Assembly (NCBI GenBank): GCA_002221725.1
Contig: NJFT01000005.1
Location: 372,001-436,000, forward strand
DNA from: Scedosporium boydii
Taxonomy: Eukaryota; Ascomycota; Sordariomycetes; Microascales; Microascaceae
Reading direction: 5' to 3'
DNA: 64,000 nucleotides
In this document: in pieces, positions 1 to 13,107 of the stretch
Numbering within the stretch: the stretch's first letter is position 1
How the letters are laid out: every line of letters starts with the position of its first letter
Made by a program: the position numbers and the translations under genes
Notes under the pieces: generated by a model
The model's database searches: none
Seen by the model: only the letters and a program-made list of their open reading frames with translations
What the model was told of the DNA's origin: nothing

Positions 1-2895
1 CTCTTTGCTAAACCCCGAAACCTGAGAAAGCTCCAGTCTGAACCCCCCACATCGACCCGTTTGTCGAACACCACCTTTACAGTTCGAGGCCGTTGCTCTT
101 GTCGAGATCATCCTCACCCGGAAACTCTGGCAGATGTGGCACTTGGAAATGTATCCACCTCGGTCCCCGAACAATGAAGGCCGATCGTCGATATTCGCCT
201 CTCGGTATGCCCAGTCTCCCGAGCCCGTCAAACATCATCGTCATAGAGTTCAACATTTTTTCCCGGCACTGCCGCTATTTGTCGTCATGAACATTCTATT
301 CTCTTGCAGGCCCGAGACACGAGTTAATCAATATCTTCGTCCGCCCACAGACAACATTCGACCCGCTGGCGACAACCATGTGTACAAGTGCCATACCATC
401 GAGGCTCCAAGCCCCCCAACGTTGGAAAGGGCCTGCGCCAAGCTCCCCGAACGCGCTTAGGCTGCCTTTTAGTGGTACAATGGTGTCCTTTGGGTGGTGC
501 GGGGCAGTGAGAACGAGTCCTCGAGACACCTCGACCGCACAGGACTTTGCTGGGCGAGCAATCTTACCCATGGTCCATCCAAGTCGCATCGTCCAGATTC
601 GGGGGATTGATGTGACCATACAATGTATTATCTGCCCGGTTTGATTCCTCCAACTCCTCGTTGCCACATCTTAATTTATCTTCCAGCGCACATTGGTCCA
701 AGGTCAGGGCTACTCCGTACACCAGACCCCAGTTGCGCACCCGATGACGAGGTCACTCCATTTCAGCCGCCTGGTCGTATGGTATGGCTCCCAAACCGCA
801 TCTGCAGATATATCAAGCAGAGAGAAATACTTCAGGTTTAGTTTTTGTCCAGGAATCCCCTATTCTCGCAGCTGTAATGCTACGGAGCAGATTAGATATC
901 CATCCCGTTCCCATCTCGCCTAGCACACTTTCAATCAACCTCCAACACACCGGAGCTCCATTGCCCTTTTCAGTAGGCCTTACATGGTAATAATACCACC
1001 CTCCGAGACTCCAACCAACCCCATAACCCCCTTTCCCTCCCTGGCCCCCCGGTCCCCCATCGACGATTCCATTTTGATTCTGTCTTCCGAAAAGACGAGC
1101 ACCATCCTTGAATCTAGCTCCAAACTTGTCCTTCCCCCTCTTCGTGCCCCTCCAATCACCCACCATGATCTCCCCGCATCCCCATCGAACCACCAGGATA
1201 GCAATCGCATGGTTTCCTTTAGGGGAGTGAATACCTGGGATCTTTCCCGTCCTACCTTGTCTGTACGTGGCAAACTGCCCCTACGAAGTATCCTATCCAT
1301 CCCATTCCGCACTATTACTCGATGCCCACGAGGGTTCTTGCCTTCTTCCTTGCCCCAAGCAAAAACCCCACATCTTTTACCCCAGATTTGCGATTTGCCC
1401 CCGCCAAGCACCTGTTCGCACCCCCAAAACGCGATAGCTCAACTTATCCAGACACGAGCACAGACGTCTCGTTCCCTTTCGCGGAAATCAGAGAATCGCG
1501 AGATGCAGTTTTGCTTCGCTTTGGCTAAGAGAAACAGCTCACATGCTTGGCTCGAGATCAGATGACCTTTTTTTTGGCGTGACGCTTCTTATGACTTGTT
1601 TCCCAGCGGAAGAGGTCTGACGTCTGTTTCATAAAAAGAAATGAAAACGAAAATAAAAATAATAAATAAATAAATACAAAGTATAGAAACAAGAGAATAC
1701 TAGAGGCGCCGCCGGACTGAGTCCCTGGTCTGGTGTCCATTCCTGCGCGATATGAAAAGAAAATAAACAGGAAACCTTAAAAAAAAAAATATCCGGCCCA
1801 TGTAACGGCGGAGATGCTATTCTTAGCTTTCGTCCGATTTCCCACAGCATCCTAATTTCAAATCCTAGAAAATAGGAAGGTCGTCGGAAACCAAAAGAAA
1901 AAGAGGAAAGAAGATAAACATGTGCTTAACGCGGGAACTCGGTATCTACATTCCGAGGCTCGTCCCTTGTACGACCCGGGATACATGTGGGTGCTGGCGT
2001 TGGGGACGGGACGGGACCCGGGTGTTAGTTGCCGATGCCAACATTGAATGCTGATAGTTCCACAGGGGATGGGACGGAGATCCATCGTCCCTCGGCGGAG
2101 TCAAGTGTGTGGGATATCGAATCCCCTTATGATCTGAAATGCCTCGGGGCCAAGAGACGCTCGAGGCCAACAGAACCGCAGTTTCATGGCCTCGTGAAGG
2201 GCCGGTGTTGATTCAACCAAGGACATCCGGTCCCCGTAAAGTTCAATAATGTATGCTTGGCCTCGTCCCCTTCATAGACTAGGGGAAAAGATCACAGCAA
2301 GCAAGGATGCCTGAAAAAGGATGGAGAAAGGGGGGGGATGAAAGAATCACATAGTCTTCTCCACTAGACATACAGGGAATTTAACGCATACATCACAAGA
2401 CTATACAAACTCCAAAACGCCAGCAGGCCTGATCGCCCTTTCAACCAGTCCAGGTAGTTGTCTACATACACCAAGAGCATCTTCCCCTTCCCATCCTACT
2501 TCAGCATTGCTGCTCTTTCACGCCTCACCAAAAGGAACAGGCAAAAGAAACGAAAATGAAGGAGACTTTGGGTATTGTCAAAGCTCCATGGGTATTTCTT
2601 GAAACACACAAAATGAAGATGTAGTATGGGAGAGAGAGAAAAAAAGAAAAAGGGAAAAGGCTCATGAGAACCAAGATATCCATCCGCCCATATGAACCCC
2701 TTAACACACTCTCTCTACTTCAACTGAGAAAAAAAACAACATCTCAAAAATGCCACTCAACCCCATCAATTCCTTCCAACCAGTCATTAAAGAAAAGGAA
2801 AACAAAACTTCTGGCTCCATCTATTAGAAGATACCAGAAAGCAGGGGTATAACCCGTCTTCTTCACGAATTCACACTGACCAAGCACAATACGCC
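1..2895. other. Non-coding stretch at left edge
   Basis: I see no gene that can be supported here. Open frames on both strands are short, overlap each other and read as low-complexity Pro/Ser text. The part next to 2896 should hold the 3' UTR and polyadenylation region of the ubiquitin protease on the minus strand. One copy of the word TACTCCGTA (711-719) belongs to a motif family found elsewhere in the window. The far left may be the promoter or 5' UTR of a gene outside the window, but nothing shows its direction. Confidence 0.5.
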
Positions 2896-5800
2896 TTACT
2901 TTGGTTCCTCTTTCGCCCGCTGTAAAAACAGCACGTATGGAACCACATCGCCATCCTTCCACACGTTCCGTAGATACTTCTTGGTAAACTCGGAGTCTGT
3001 ACCAAGCCGCCTCACCCTGGCATCATTAAACTCATACCATACAGGTGTCCTTTTCTCAGGGTCCGCCCTGCGGACATAAGACCAGTAATGTCCCGAATTC
3101 GAGGTCGCGCCCGAGTGAACCACAATGCCGTAGATCCGGTATTTGAATCGCTGTCCCCAGGCGGAATCTCCGGGCGATTCGGTCCCAAAGGAGCGTTCGT
3201 TGGCGGGGATGTAGAACGGCTCGAAGTCCAACTCTTCTATGGGGAATTCGATCCGCTTTGTCACCTTCTTAGTATCACCATCCACCACGCGGAACCGCAT
3301 GAGTTGAATAATGATAACCTCGGGGAGTCGACCTAGCCACGTTGTCCGCGTCGTGGTTTCGCTGGCCGAGCACCCGTCACATTTATAACCTTGGAGGTTC
3401 TCTGATCTGTAATTGTGCTGGAGCAAGTCATTGAGCGTCCTCGTGCTATCCGTGATGGCGAGTGAAAGGAAGAGAAAGGGATTCATGGTGACTTGAGCCG
3501 TGCCACATTTGCAAAGCGTCCTCATCACCTCCACGGCTCTAAAGTACTTATCGACGATGGTGTCTGATTTTTCGCAGTAGTGATTCCAATGACGTATCAC
3601 CGCTTCTTGTAGTGACTGATTCTTTTTGGGATCCAACTTTGCGCTCTCCTCTACCTTCGGTCTTCTATTGGTTTCGCTGTCCATCGCCGTGAAAACGACG
3701 TGCATGTACTCGGCAGTGTCTTGCTGAGCACCGTTATCGCCGAATTTAATATGGTCACCTTCCGTTATGTGCTTAAGATAGTCCTATATGAAGAACCCCA
3801 AGGGCCTATAGTCAGTTAACTGGGACCCTTCCCGGGACGAGGAGGTATAGGCCAGGTGATTGACGGGATGCAGGACCATATTGAGAGTCCGTGTGGAAGA
3901 ACTATCAATCCTGCCTTCACACTTCTAGTCGCATTTGGGAAAGGGGTCAAGGAGGAGGAAAGAAAAAGGGGGGGGGGAATCAATCCTTACCATGAGCGTC
4001 TGGGCCTTCATAACCTTAAAACAGCCCTGGTTCATCCACTGAAACAGGTTTCCGATAATGTTCATTAGGAGTTGCGGCGGCTTATCATCACCGGGCGGCA
4101 TCCATTGGTTTCCATTTCCTTGCCTCCAGCCTGCTAGCTCATCTCCGAAGCCGGCCGTGAAGCGCAATACCTGCAGAATGCTATTCGAGTAACACCACGT
4201 GCCCTTATTATGGAGCCCCGTAACGTGGGCTCCATGCGCATCGCTCCCTTCGGGGAGTGGCAACGTCTGCGTTAGCATAACAGTAGGGGTCCCCTGGTCA
4301 TCATGGGAACTTAGACCGCTATAGCTAGGCCGCGGGATGGCCGGCGCTGGACGCGTTGGCGGTGCTGGGAGGTCGTCATACTTGGAAAGTTGGTAGTCTA
4401 TCGAACTCCGCGGCAAGTCGAGAGGGTAAGGAGATCCAGAAGTCATCGACTCCTGCTCCACCATGACGGGTGGGAACCTCCGGAGGAAGTCTTCAGTTGA
4501 ACGTACAAAATTTGGTGAGTGGGCCACGTCCATATCCTCTTTCTTTAAGGTCTCCTGCCATTGTTTCACCTCTTCGGGCTTCAACGGCTTCACGTTGTAT
4601 GTAGATAGGTGCCGAGCGCTAAAATGCCTTCCCTTCAGCCCGGCAGAGTCTGCTTCCTGCGCCGACACCGTCACCGACGTTCTTGTAGAGCGTCTAGTAT
4701 TGGAGGATGAAGCCTGGAGTGAGTTGGGCCCCATGAGATCGGTCCAGGCCTCGAGGCCACCTGAAAGGAGCTTCGGGGGGTTCCGCAATTCACGACCATA
4801 GTTGAAGTCTACCAGGGCCCTCCGTAATGAGACGAGGGCCTTTCCAGCATCGGAGGACGGGATATACGGGGTGGTATCGGAGTCATTATCATAAAAGACA
4901 ACAAGCTCGAATTTGTTTCGACGTTCAAACGCCAGTTGCTCTTCGGCCGGTGCTAAAACGTTGCTCTCGCTTATCTCCGCTGCAGAGATACTGTCTCTGA
5001 GGAGAACGGATGGCTCGATGCAGATGGTATGTTGGGATAGAATATGGCCGCTTTCAAACTCATCGCGGGACCGAACGTCAATCAACAAAATGTCGCCACT
5101 CCGGGACCTCATCAAGTCGCAGAGCTGCTGGGGTGTCAAAGTGTCCGTGGTGGGGATGGGCATCGGAGACGTCGATTCCGTGGATCCGCGTGCACTCCGC
5201 GTGCCATTCGTCTCAGATTGATGTAACACTGATGCTGTGGCAGATCCGCTGCGAACGCTAGAAATGGGGTTGCTCGAGCCCACGAGGCCAAAGTGGCACC
5301 GGGTTGTACTTGATGATAGTTGTGAATCTTCAGTGATCACCGTGCCTCTTGCTGGGCTGTATATGGCGTCAGGCACTTTTGGGAGGTTGGGCACGGAGAC
5401 TTCGGCAGTAATCTTCGGAGCGCGGGGCCGTGACCCTCTGGGTGCCGGGGGTGGAGGAGGAACGAGAGGATGGGTCTTTATCCGCGGGTCCTGCTGTTGT
5501 TGCTGTTGTTGTTGCTGTTGTTGGTGCGGCAGCTGCTGCTGTGCTTGTGACGTTGAGCCTCTCAAGTTTGCGAATCGGGCGTTTAGGTCACTCGAGTCTG
5601 TTCGATGATGGCCCGACCCAGGCCGTATCGCATTGCCATGGAGAGCTTGGGGCTTTGGGTGAATAGTCGGTTTCTGTCTTGGTGAAGATTCACCAATGGG
5701 ACCATCCCCATTGCTCCGAGGTCCACTTGCGCTTGGCGTATAGTTCGAAGAAGCGGCATCCCGTGAAGTCGCGGGCCTGGGGACTCCTTTCTGAGTCGGC

Positions 5801-6216
5801 TGCACACCAGTCCTTTCATTATCTGCCTTGATATCCTCTTTTATCTTCTCGAAGGTGGGGCTCGCCGAGATGACTTTGTGCTGGAGAGCTTCGTAGAGTC
5901 GACCTAGGCCACTTCTGTCGCTGCGAAGCGACACGTATTCCTTGTGGTGGGGGATTATCTGGATGGCGATGATGCAGCCACGGATATACTCTTGGAGAGC
6001 AAGATCGGGCCGGTTGAAGGTGACCCAGGTGTCGGCTTGGCGTATGCACCCATCGCCGGCCTCGAGAAGCTTCCGGATTGGGAGATTATGGTCAACGCCA
6101 GCGGATACCGACGTTAGGTCGCTGATGTGAGGAAGAGGGCCCCTTGAGGGAGTATTCCCCCCAGAAAGCTTGCCACCGCTGGCGAAGCCATTTGCATCGT
6201 TCCTCGCCACGAACAT
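2896..6216 (-). CDS. Ubiquitin carboxyl-terminal hydrolase, Doa4/USP8 type
   Basis: Cysteine protease that removes ubiquitin from cargo; Doa4/USP8 relatives act at endosomes with ESCRT-III. Model: exon 1 6216-3991, intron 3990-3784 (207 nt), exon 2 3783-2896; 1037 residues. The junction gives DYLKHITEGD followed by a QQDTAEYMH box. Seen in order: an N-terminal USP8-dimer-like helical region (about 40-130), a disordered linker with 11 consecutive Gln, a rhodanese-like domain (about 355-490, LLIDVRSRDEFESGHI), then the protease domain. Catalytic Cys675 lies in GLHNKGTWCYSNS and His974 in GHYWSYV, followed by WYEFNDARV. Two cysteine pairs (CKCG and CDGC) look like the zinc finger of the USP fold. 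The residue before the catalytic Cys is Trp rather than the usual Thr. The start ATG opens the conserved reading. It is transcribed away from the ESCRT-0 gene at 8347. Which of the fungal Doa4/Ubp5 paralogues it is remains open. Confidence 0.88.
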
Positions 6217-8346
6217 AAGGGTCTTATATGGGAAGCGGGGCGGAAACTAAGCCCCCTGGACGGCGAGGTTGGATCGGGTTGCCGTATTGCCTTGCCTATC
6301 GCTGTCGATCACGGGTAGGAAGGTGGGGTCGGTAAAGGAGCCGAGTATTTTCGTAGGCGGAAGGTTCGAGGTCGGACGAGATATGTCGTCGAGGGGGAGG
6401 GGGGAAAAAGAGAAAGGAAGTAGGATGGGAACGAGGCTAAGTATCGGTGGAGCTGAGAAGAGAGAGGACTTTCATTTCGCTGTTATTGGATCTAAGACCT
6501 GCCTCGTGGTGATGGAGTGGGTGCGCTTCGCATTCGAGAGAGAGAGAGGGAATGTTCTCGGGCAGGGTTAACAAGGGTAATGGGCGTAGAGTGGCAAGAA
6601 GGGGCAAGCTGGAGTGTGAAGCGGTCCTGGGGTTCTGAAAGCATCAGTGGCAGCAAAAGAGATTGTTCTGCAAACAAGGTGAGAGGGTGTGGTTGCGGTG
6701 TGCTAGACCATGGACAGGAATTTTGTCACATTCTTGGATTTTGCTGGAGCGGATAGCCAGATTTGTCTGGTTCTGGTTGCAGAATGACGAGGCTTGCTTG
6801 GAAACAAAGGCGGACGTTGACGAGGATTGCGGTTGATGTTGCGGGACTCTATCCAGGGTCTGGGTCTAGTGGATAATTGGCTTGATTTGCTGTCCAAGTC
6901 ACCGCCATGTACATTGGCCATTTATCAGGATACTTTTCTCCCGGCTAACATTTAGCTGCCAGCATGGTAACTTACAGCGCCCCGCTTGTACTAGTCGGAC
7001 CTGCCTTGCCCAGCTGCGTGGCTCTGGCATCAATCGGCGGGCCCAGATCAAATTTGGTAGTTAGAGATCTACGATGCAGCTGGCCTGGCGATACGAAGGC
7101 AGAGTTGAGGACAGTGCAACCCCGAACGAAACACTCAATACTCAATTAATAACGCAGCGCTCTTTTGGACTGGCCTGGCCCTGGGCTGGCTAGCCACTTT
7201 TCGCTCTTTGGAATCTCTCTCATGCCATGCCTTTATACATACCACGGAGTTGTATCCAACGAAGTAATTCTCCTACTTGGCACCTACAAAGTAAGAAGAG
7301 AACACTCGGATAGTAGAGAACTGCGACTCTGGGTCTTGAGGCGCCCTGCCCGTCCCAATCCTCTTAGAGGTGAGGCGGCATTGTTCGGAGTTGAGCGGCT
7401 AGAAGCGCTGCCGGCCGCCTCTATGGGAAAGTGAGCCGGAAAGCCTCAAGGCGGAACTTCATGGCAAGGCAGCCATATTATCGATTCCCCGATCGAAGGT
7501 TTTGGAAGACGGTGACGGAAGATCCAGTTACCTACGCTCGTGATTGAGGACGTCCAGTTCCGGTCGCATAAATCGAAATCCTCAGAACTACCTTTATCGA
7601 AATATCAAATCGAGTCAAATGGATCAAATGGATTGAGGTTCAATCTAACAACCATAATAGATTGGATTGTAGCCATGCTAAACAAACCTCTTGGGTCGAG
7701 CCCAGTAATACCCCTGCTGTAAGAGCTGTAAGAATCCGAAGAAGGCCAGGCTCGCTCCACAGTTTCTCAGCACAGTTGTCCAGTACACTATGTCAGGTGG
7801 TGGAGAAGTACTAAATACATTGATTCATATGTGACGTGAGCCACTCGGGCATGTCCTTGTGCTATATTAGTTTCTAACACCAATGAGCAATACCTGTATA
7901 CTGTGGTTCTGTACAAGTATAAATGTACCTAGTACAATTGTACTAATCAACGGGGATGTCCCACAATCCAGTGTTCATACACTGCCTCACCAAGCTTGCA
8001 CGTGAATGAGCCAGACAACGTCAGCTCCTTAGCAGGAAGTAGTCGCTGTAGCCATCACCATCACGAAAGCAACCAAGGCTGCCACTTTATTATCCTCACC
8101 TTCATGCCCCGCCACAACTGTGCAAAGGTTTCCTTTTCTCTAGATCCTGCAGTCTCACCTATTACTGTTGCCGGCTTTCTCTGTCCATTTGATATTTCTG
8201 ATTTCGCCTTGCACAGTCGACTGCTCAATCCAGAGTCGCCATCTTGTTTCCAGTTCTCTTTCAGTGCTTCCTCTTACTGGGCACTACCCTCCGGTCGACC
8301 ATACGTCTGTTCACCTCCTCCTACTGGGGCAAAACGCAAATAAAAG
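6217..8346. other. Shared upstream region of the Doa4-like and Vps27 genes
   Basis: This 2.1 kb gap lies between two divergent ESCRT-pathway genes and must hold both promoters and 5' UTRs. No gene is supportable. A TATAAAT at 7919-7925 sits inside a run of four GTAC tetranucleotides (7911-7943), about 420 bp before the Vps27 ATG. CT-rich sequence follows near 8160-8340, as is common before fungal start codons. Confidence 0.5.
7930..7945. promoter_or_regulatory. 16-bp perfect palindrome with GTACAATTGTAC core
   Basis: TAGTACAATTGTACTA reads the same on both strands. Its 12-bp core is repeated exactly inside the longer palindrome at 49975. It lies five bases downstream of a TATAAAT and within a GTAC cluster. 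A dimeric DNA-binding protein could recognise it, but no factor can be named from sequence alone. Confidence 0.4.
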
Positions 8347-10909
8347 ATGATGAGCTGGTGGTCATCATCGGCCAATACGGCCTTAGACGAACAAATTGAT
8401 AAAGCGACTAGCAGTAGCTTGTACGGAGCTCTCCCTCCTCCTATCGCCGACCCCAGACCTTCGCTCCTAACCCAACTTGCCTATCTAGGGAGGATATCGC
8501 TCTGAACCTCGAAATCTCCGATGAAATCAGATCGAAAACTGTGCAGCCTACCGAGTCCATGCGATCGCTCAAGAAGCGCATCGGCAACAGGAACCCCAAT
8601 GTCCAGCTGAGCGCGCTCAACGTATGATAATCCGGGAAATCCGCCCCCGACTTCCGAAGCTGAACGACCTTGCTAACGCTTTGGATGGGTGATATAGCTT
8701 ACGGATACTTGTGTAAAGAATGGCGGAGACCACTTTTTGAAGGAAATCGCATCGCGCGAGTTCATGGATAATCTTACCTCTCTTCTGCAAGCCGTTGGCC
8801 CGGCCGCCGTGAATCTCGAGGTCCGAGCGAAGATACTCGAATACATTCAGACGTGGGCGACCGCCACCGAGGGGCGACATGAGCTATCCTACATCAATCA
8901 GGTATATAACAACTTGAAGCGAGAAGGATACCAGTTTCCACCCAAAACTACCATCTCGAGTAATATGATCGACTCCAGCGCGGTATGTTGTCCTAAATTA
9001 TCCCGGTCTCTATCCCCCCTGTGGCCGTCGCCCTCGCCGACTAACATGTCTCTCTACTTTGACTGTAGCCCCCCGAATGGATAGACTCCGATGTCTGCAT
9101 GAGATGCCGTACGGCCTTTACGTTCACGAACCGGAAACATCACTGCCGCAACTGTGGAAACTGCTTCGACCAACAGTGCTCTAGCAAGACGCTACCTCTT
9201 CCCCACCTCGGAATCAAGACACCCGTCCGAGTTGATGATGGATGCTATGCTAAGCTCACGACAAAACCCGCTCCTGTTGACAGGACCCCGACCTACCCAC
9301 ACAAGACCCGAAGCACGTCTGCGATGCAGCCCAGGAGTGCCCGTGTCGACGATGTCATTGACGACGACCTTCGAAGAGCCCTTGAGATGAGTCTAGAGGA
9401 GGTCAAGAGCTATTCTCGCGGATACGCCGAGCCGGGCAAGAATGTATCCGTCCCCGCGGCTCGTGTTAATGGCACTTCCCAGCCCTCCAAGCCCGCTGCC
9501 GAGGAAGAGGAGGATGAGGACCTGAAGAGAGCTATCGCGGCGTCCCTTGCCGACATGGAGGAACAGAAGCAGAAGCACTCGGCCGCTCTGAAGGAGCAGA
9601 CCCACGGGCCCGCTACTTCGTCATCGGCACCCTTGACACTCCCCAAGAATGATTACGAGCTCACCCCGATCGAGGCCGAGAATATCAATCTGTTTGCGAC
9701 TCTTGTCGACCGACTGCAGACGCAGCCTCCTGGAACCATTCTGAGGGAGCCACAAATCCAGGAGCTTTATGACAGCATCGGTGCTTTGCGACCGAAGCTA
9801 GCGCGTACCTATGGCGAAACTATGAGCAAGCATGGTAAGGATCCCAACACAGTCGCGCAAGCAAATTCTTGGACCGGAGACCTTTCGACTAACTGAGAGT
9901 CACAGATACGTTGCTAGATCTCCATGCAAAACTATCAACGGTGGTGCGCTACTACGATAGAATGCTCGAGGAGCGTCTTTCCAAGGCGTACGGACAGCAC
10001 GGTTTTGGCGGATATAACCCCGGCCTCACTCGCCACCCTACCGGTCCCTATCCCACCCTCCAGACAGGCGGCGCCAGTGCGCCGGGCCCGGCCGAGAACT
10101 TTTACACAGGAGAGCAACGTCAGGACTACGGACGGCCACCTGCCCAGCAATACCCGGGGCACCCACAGCCAACGGCGCAGGCTCCGTATGTCGGATACGA
10201 TAAGAACACAACTGGCTCTGTCCCGCCCCAAGGCTACCCTGTGCAGCCGCAAAGGGCTGATAGCTGGCAACAACCCACACCGACTTCGGGGGCACCGGAT
10301 GGACAGTACCAGCAGCAGCCGCCTCAGCAGCAACAATACCCGCCGAGCGATGCGCAGCAGCAGCAGAAGCAGCAGCAACAACAACAGCCACAGCAAAGGC
10401 ACCCCAGCATCGCCAACCAGCCGACACCAACCCCATCCGCTCCCCCAACTCAACCCGATACCAATTATTACTATACCCAGCAACAGCAAGCGCAGCCACA
10501 GCAGCAACCACAACAACAACCCCAGCAGCCTAGCCAACCCATGCCGCCTCCCGGAGCTGCTCCGCTAGACACATCCCAGTCCCCGTATCCCAACCTCCAG
10601 CAGCCCCTCCAGCAATATCAGCAGACTCCTCAGCCCCTGCCAGCGCAACCTGCCCAACCGATCCAGTCGCCGCAGCAGACTCCCCAGGTCCAGCACCAGC
10701 AGCTTCCGCCGCAGCAGAACCCGTACTGGCAACCTTCAGTTCCTCAGCAACAGCACCACCAGGCACCGCCTCCGCAGGCCCAGGTGCAGCAGCAGCAGCC
10801 TCCTCAGCAGCAGCAATGGCAGCCCCCGCCTGTGCAAGGGTACGGCGGGTATCAGCAGGAGCTTCCCAAGCAGCAGCCTATAGTGGAGGAGAGCCTAATA
10901 GAGTTGTAA
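8347..10909 (+). CDS. VPS27: Vps27, ESCRT-0 subunit (VHS-FYVE-UIM)
   Basis: Endosomal ESCRT-0 protein that binds PI3P and ubiquitinated cargo and recruits ESCRT-I and clathrin. Model: exons 8347-8420, 8489-8621, 8698-8982, 9069-9834 and 9906-10909; 753 residues. Introns have clear CTAAC branch sites. Seen: an N-terminal MMSWWSS start typical of the family, a VHS domain (about 5-150), and an FYVE finger (about 166-226) with [15 protein letters not shown] and RVDDGC signatures. Two ubiquitin-interacting motifs follow, at about 262-278 ([11 protein letters not shown]) and 313-329 ([12 protein letters not shown]). A helical core (about 365-450) corresponds to the Hse1-binding region. The last 280 residues are Gln/Pro-rich and contain PSAP (596-599), an ESCRT-I recruiting motif. 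The protein ends in SLIEL, which resembles a terminal clathrin box. A second ATG directly follows the first, so the start may be one codon later. Confidence 0.95.
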
Positions 10910-13107
10910 GAGAGAGAAGGGCGAGGGAGGCTATCGAATTGTCATGGGCTAGTTAGGGCGTGGACATTGTGGAGTTTGGGCTTGTTTTCCTTTTTCGACC
11001 TTCTTTTTTTTATCCTCTTTGAGGAGAAAGGGTGGGGGGCTAAGGAAATGTATTTTAGAATGACGAAGAGGTCCCTTAGCCTCGGAATACCCGGAAGCAG
11101 TATGCAGGATGGGTGGTGAGTGAGTGGAGGGTGAGTATGGAATGTGGTGGTTGATCGATGGGGTATGCTATTGATATCCAGATCCAGACTTAGCCTCCAC
11201 TTCACCAATTCTTCTCCCATTCCGAATCCGTGCCTTGACTCGATGTCTTTGATATGTAGACCCCGTAGACGAAGGCGATTCCTTCAGCTTGCCTTCTTTG
11301 CATCCTTGCTCTATGTTTCCCATTTCGGCTCTAGATCGCACTCCTCTTGAGCTCTCTGTCTGATTCCGGACCTGATAAGGACTGAGGAATCCCGAGCCTT
11401 GTTTATTCAACGCACATCTAGGAACTCAAGATGGAACTGCGAACGGAAGATTTTCGATGGTTACACATTCCGGTGCTTCGTCTTCGTTTCTAAACATACT
11501 TCTTCATCGGACCGTCTCACAAGGAATGACAATAGCCAGTGATACTTTCCACGCCTCTTCTCCTCCTGGCTTCGGGATATCCCCACTCTCGGTGCCAGTG
11601 CCCGAGGCTCCTATTTCGGATTTAGCTTATTCGATTTAGTCCTATTAGAATCATATTGATACTTATCTTCAGAAGGAATTTAGAAAAGTGGGGTGGAGGG
11701 TAATGAAGAAATATCGACGCGGTTATACATGGCATCTCCAAAAGGCGAATCTATCAAAGAGCGTGGATTATTTCTAGCACTAAGAAGTAATCGGGACATC
11801 TGACATGGAAAGGGGCCCTAACCGCCTTCACCGAGTTTCTCGCCCGCCATTGTTCTTCTGCTTTTTTCCTTTTGCAACTTCCTTCTCCTATTGTCGAGCC
11901 AAGAGTTTGAGCTCTTCAGTTATCAAAAACCAGTCCTCCCGCAGCAACGCAAAAGTAGGGACCAACCAAAAAAATACATAGTACATACAGGGGATATAAA
12001 AAAGCTGATTTGTTTCTCGGTTTCCAAACACGCAGGAAGAGAGGCGGGGAAAACACACACCCGTAAAAAATAGAAACGAGCCTTGAAGGGTGACGGGTGC
12101 GACATGTCGATGATCGGGGAGCAAGTGATCGGCAACTGCGCGGGCACAGGAGAGACGAAGAAGTGAGTAAGTGGAACTTTTCCTTGTTTTGGGGACACAC
12201 GACACATGACACAAACAAGACGTGGTAGTCGAAGAAGAAACAGAAGAAGAAAAAGAAAGGCAAAAAAAAAAAAAAAGCACGAAAAGAAAAGCATATGTGG
12301 TCCTGTCCTAATGTTCGTTGCCTCCTCATAACTGCTTTCATGTCCTGGTTCCAAAAAAAAAAGAGAGTAAAAACAAAAAAAGAAAGCAAAGAAAGAATAG
12401 AGAAACAAGCAATATAATGAGGAGTAAAAACCTATTGGTACCCTCATTATCCCACGCTATATCATTGATGTCTTCCTAATACACTCCTTTCTTTCGCCCT
12501 TCCTGCCCCAGTATCATGCCGTTCCTATCCGGGTGCATCACCGATTCCGATGACATGCTGTATGCTATTTGCAATACCGCAAGCGAAGGATCGAAAAGCA
12601 AGCTACAGGGGCGCATGTCTGGCTTGCATCTAAAATCAGGTATCAACCCCGCCTCGAGTGTCTGATAGAAAATTAAACCGAAGAGCAGCACCAGGTAGCT
12701 AGTCTCTTGAAAACTCCCGTCCCCCGCCTCCTGTGTCTTTGCCCGGTAATTTTTGCAGAATGTACGATCGTGGCTGTGGCTGCCGCCAGCTCTGAGGAAG
12801 CTTCGTCGAGGAGTATACGTTAACTCTGCCAAAGGTCAGCCGCACAGGTAATCTGGAACACATTGTTCCAGATCGTCCCTAGCCATGCTTGGCACCGCTG
12901 AGCCTGGCCACAGCTTATTTCTCCACTTCTTCTCGCACTCCAGGTCTTCGTAATGGCGCCATATCTAGTGTAGGCAGGACAAGTAAAAAAGCTGACTCTC
13001 GGCTCTGGGTGGAGGAACAACCATCGTCAATTCGAACGACCCCCTTCGGGGTACGAGAGGAGTAGCGTGAACTCGTCGGTTTGGGTTCAATAAAAAGTAG
13101 AGCGACC
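10910..13107. other. Convergent intergenic region, Vps27 / Ste20
   Basis: Both flanking genes end here, so their 3' UTRs and polyadenylation signals are expected. I see no gene. The sequence is rich in A-runs and T-runs (for example 12259-12274 and 12353-12362). Open frames on the minus strand near 11.9-12.8 kb are Phe/Ser-rich readings of purine tracts, or lack an ATG start. Confidence 0.5.

Noticed and set aside
984..1565. 194-codon open frame, Pro/Ser/Thr-rich
   Set aside because: An overlapping frame of similar size lies on the other strand. Composition follows a CT-rich tract, and no domain or splice continuation is visible.
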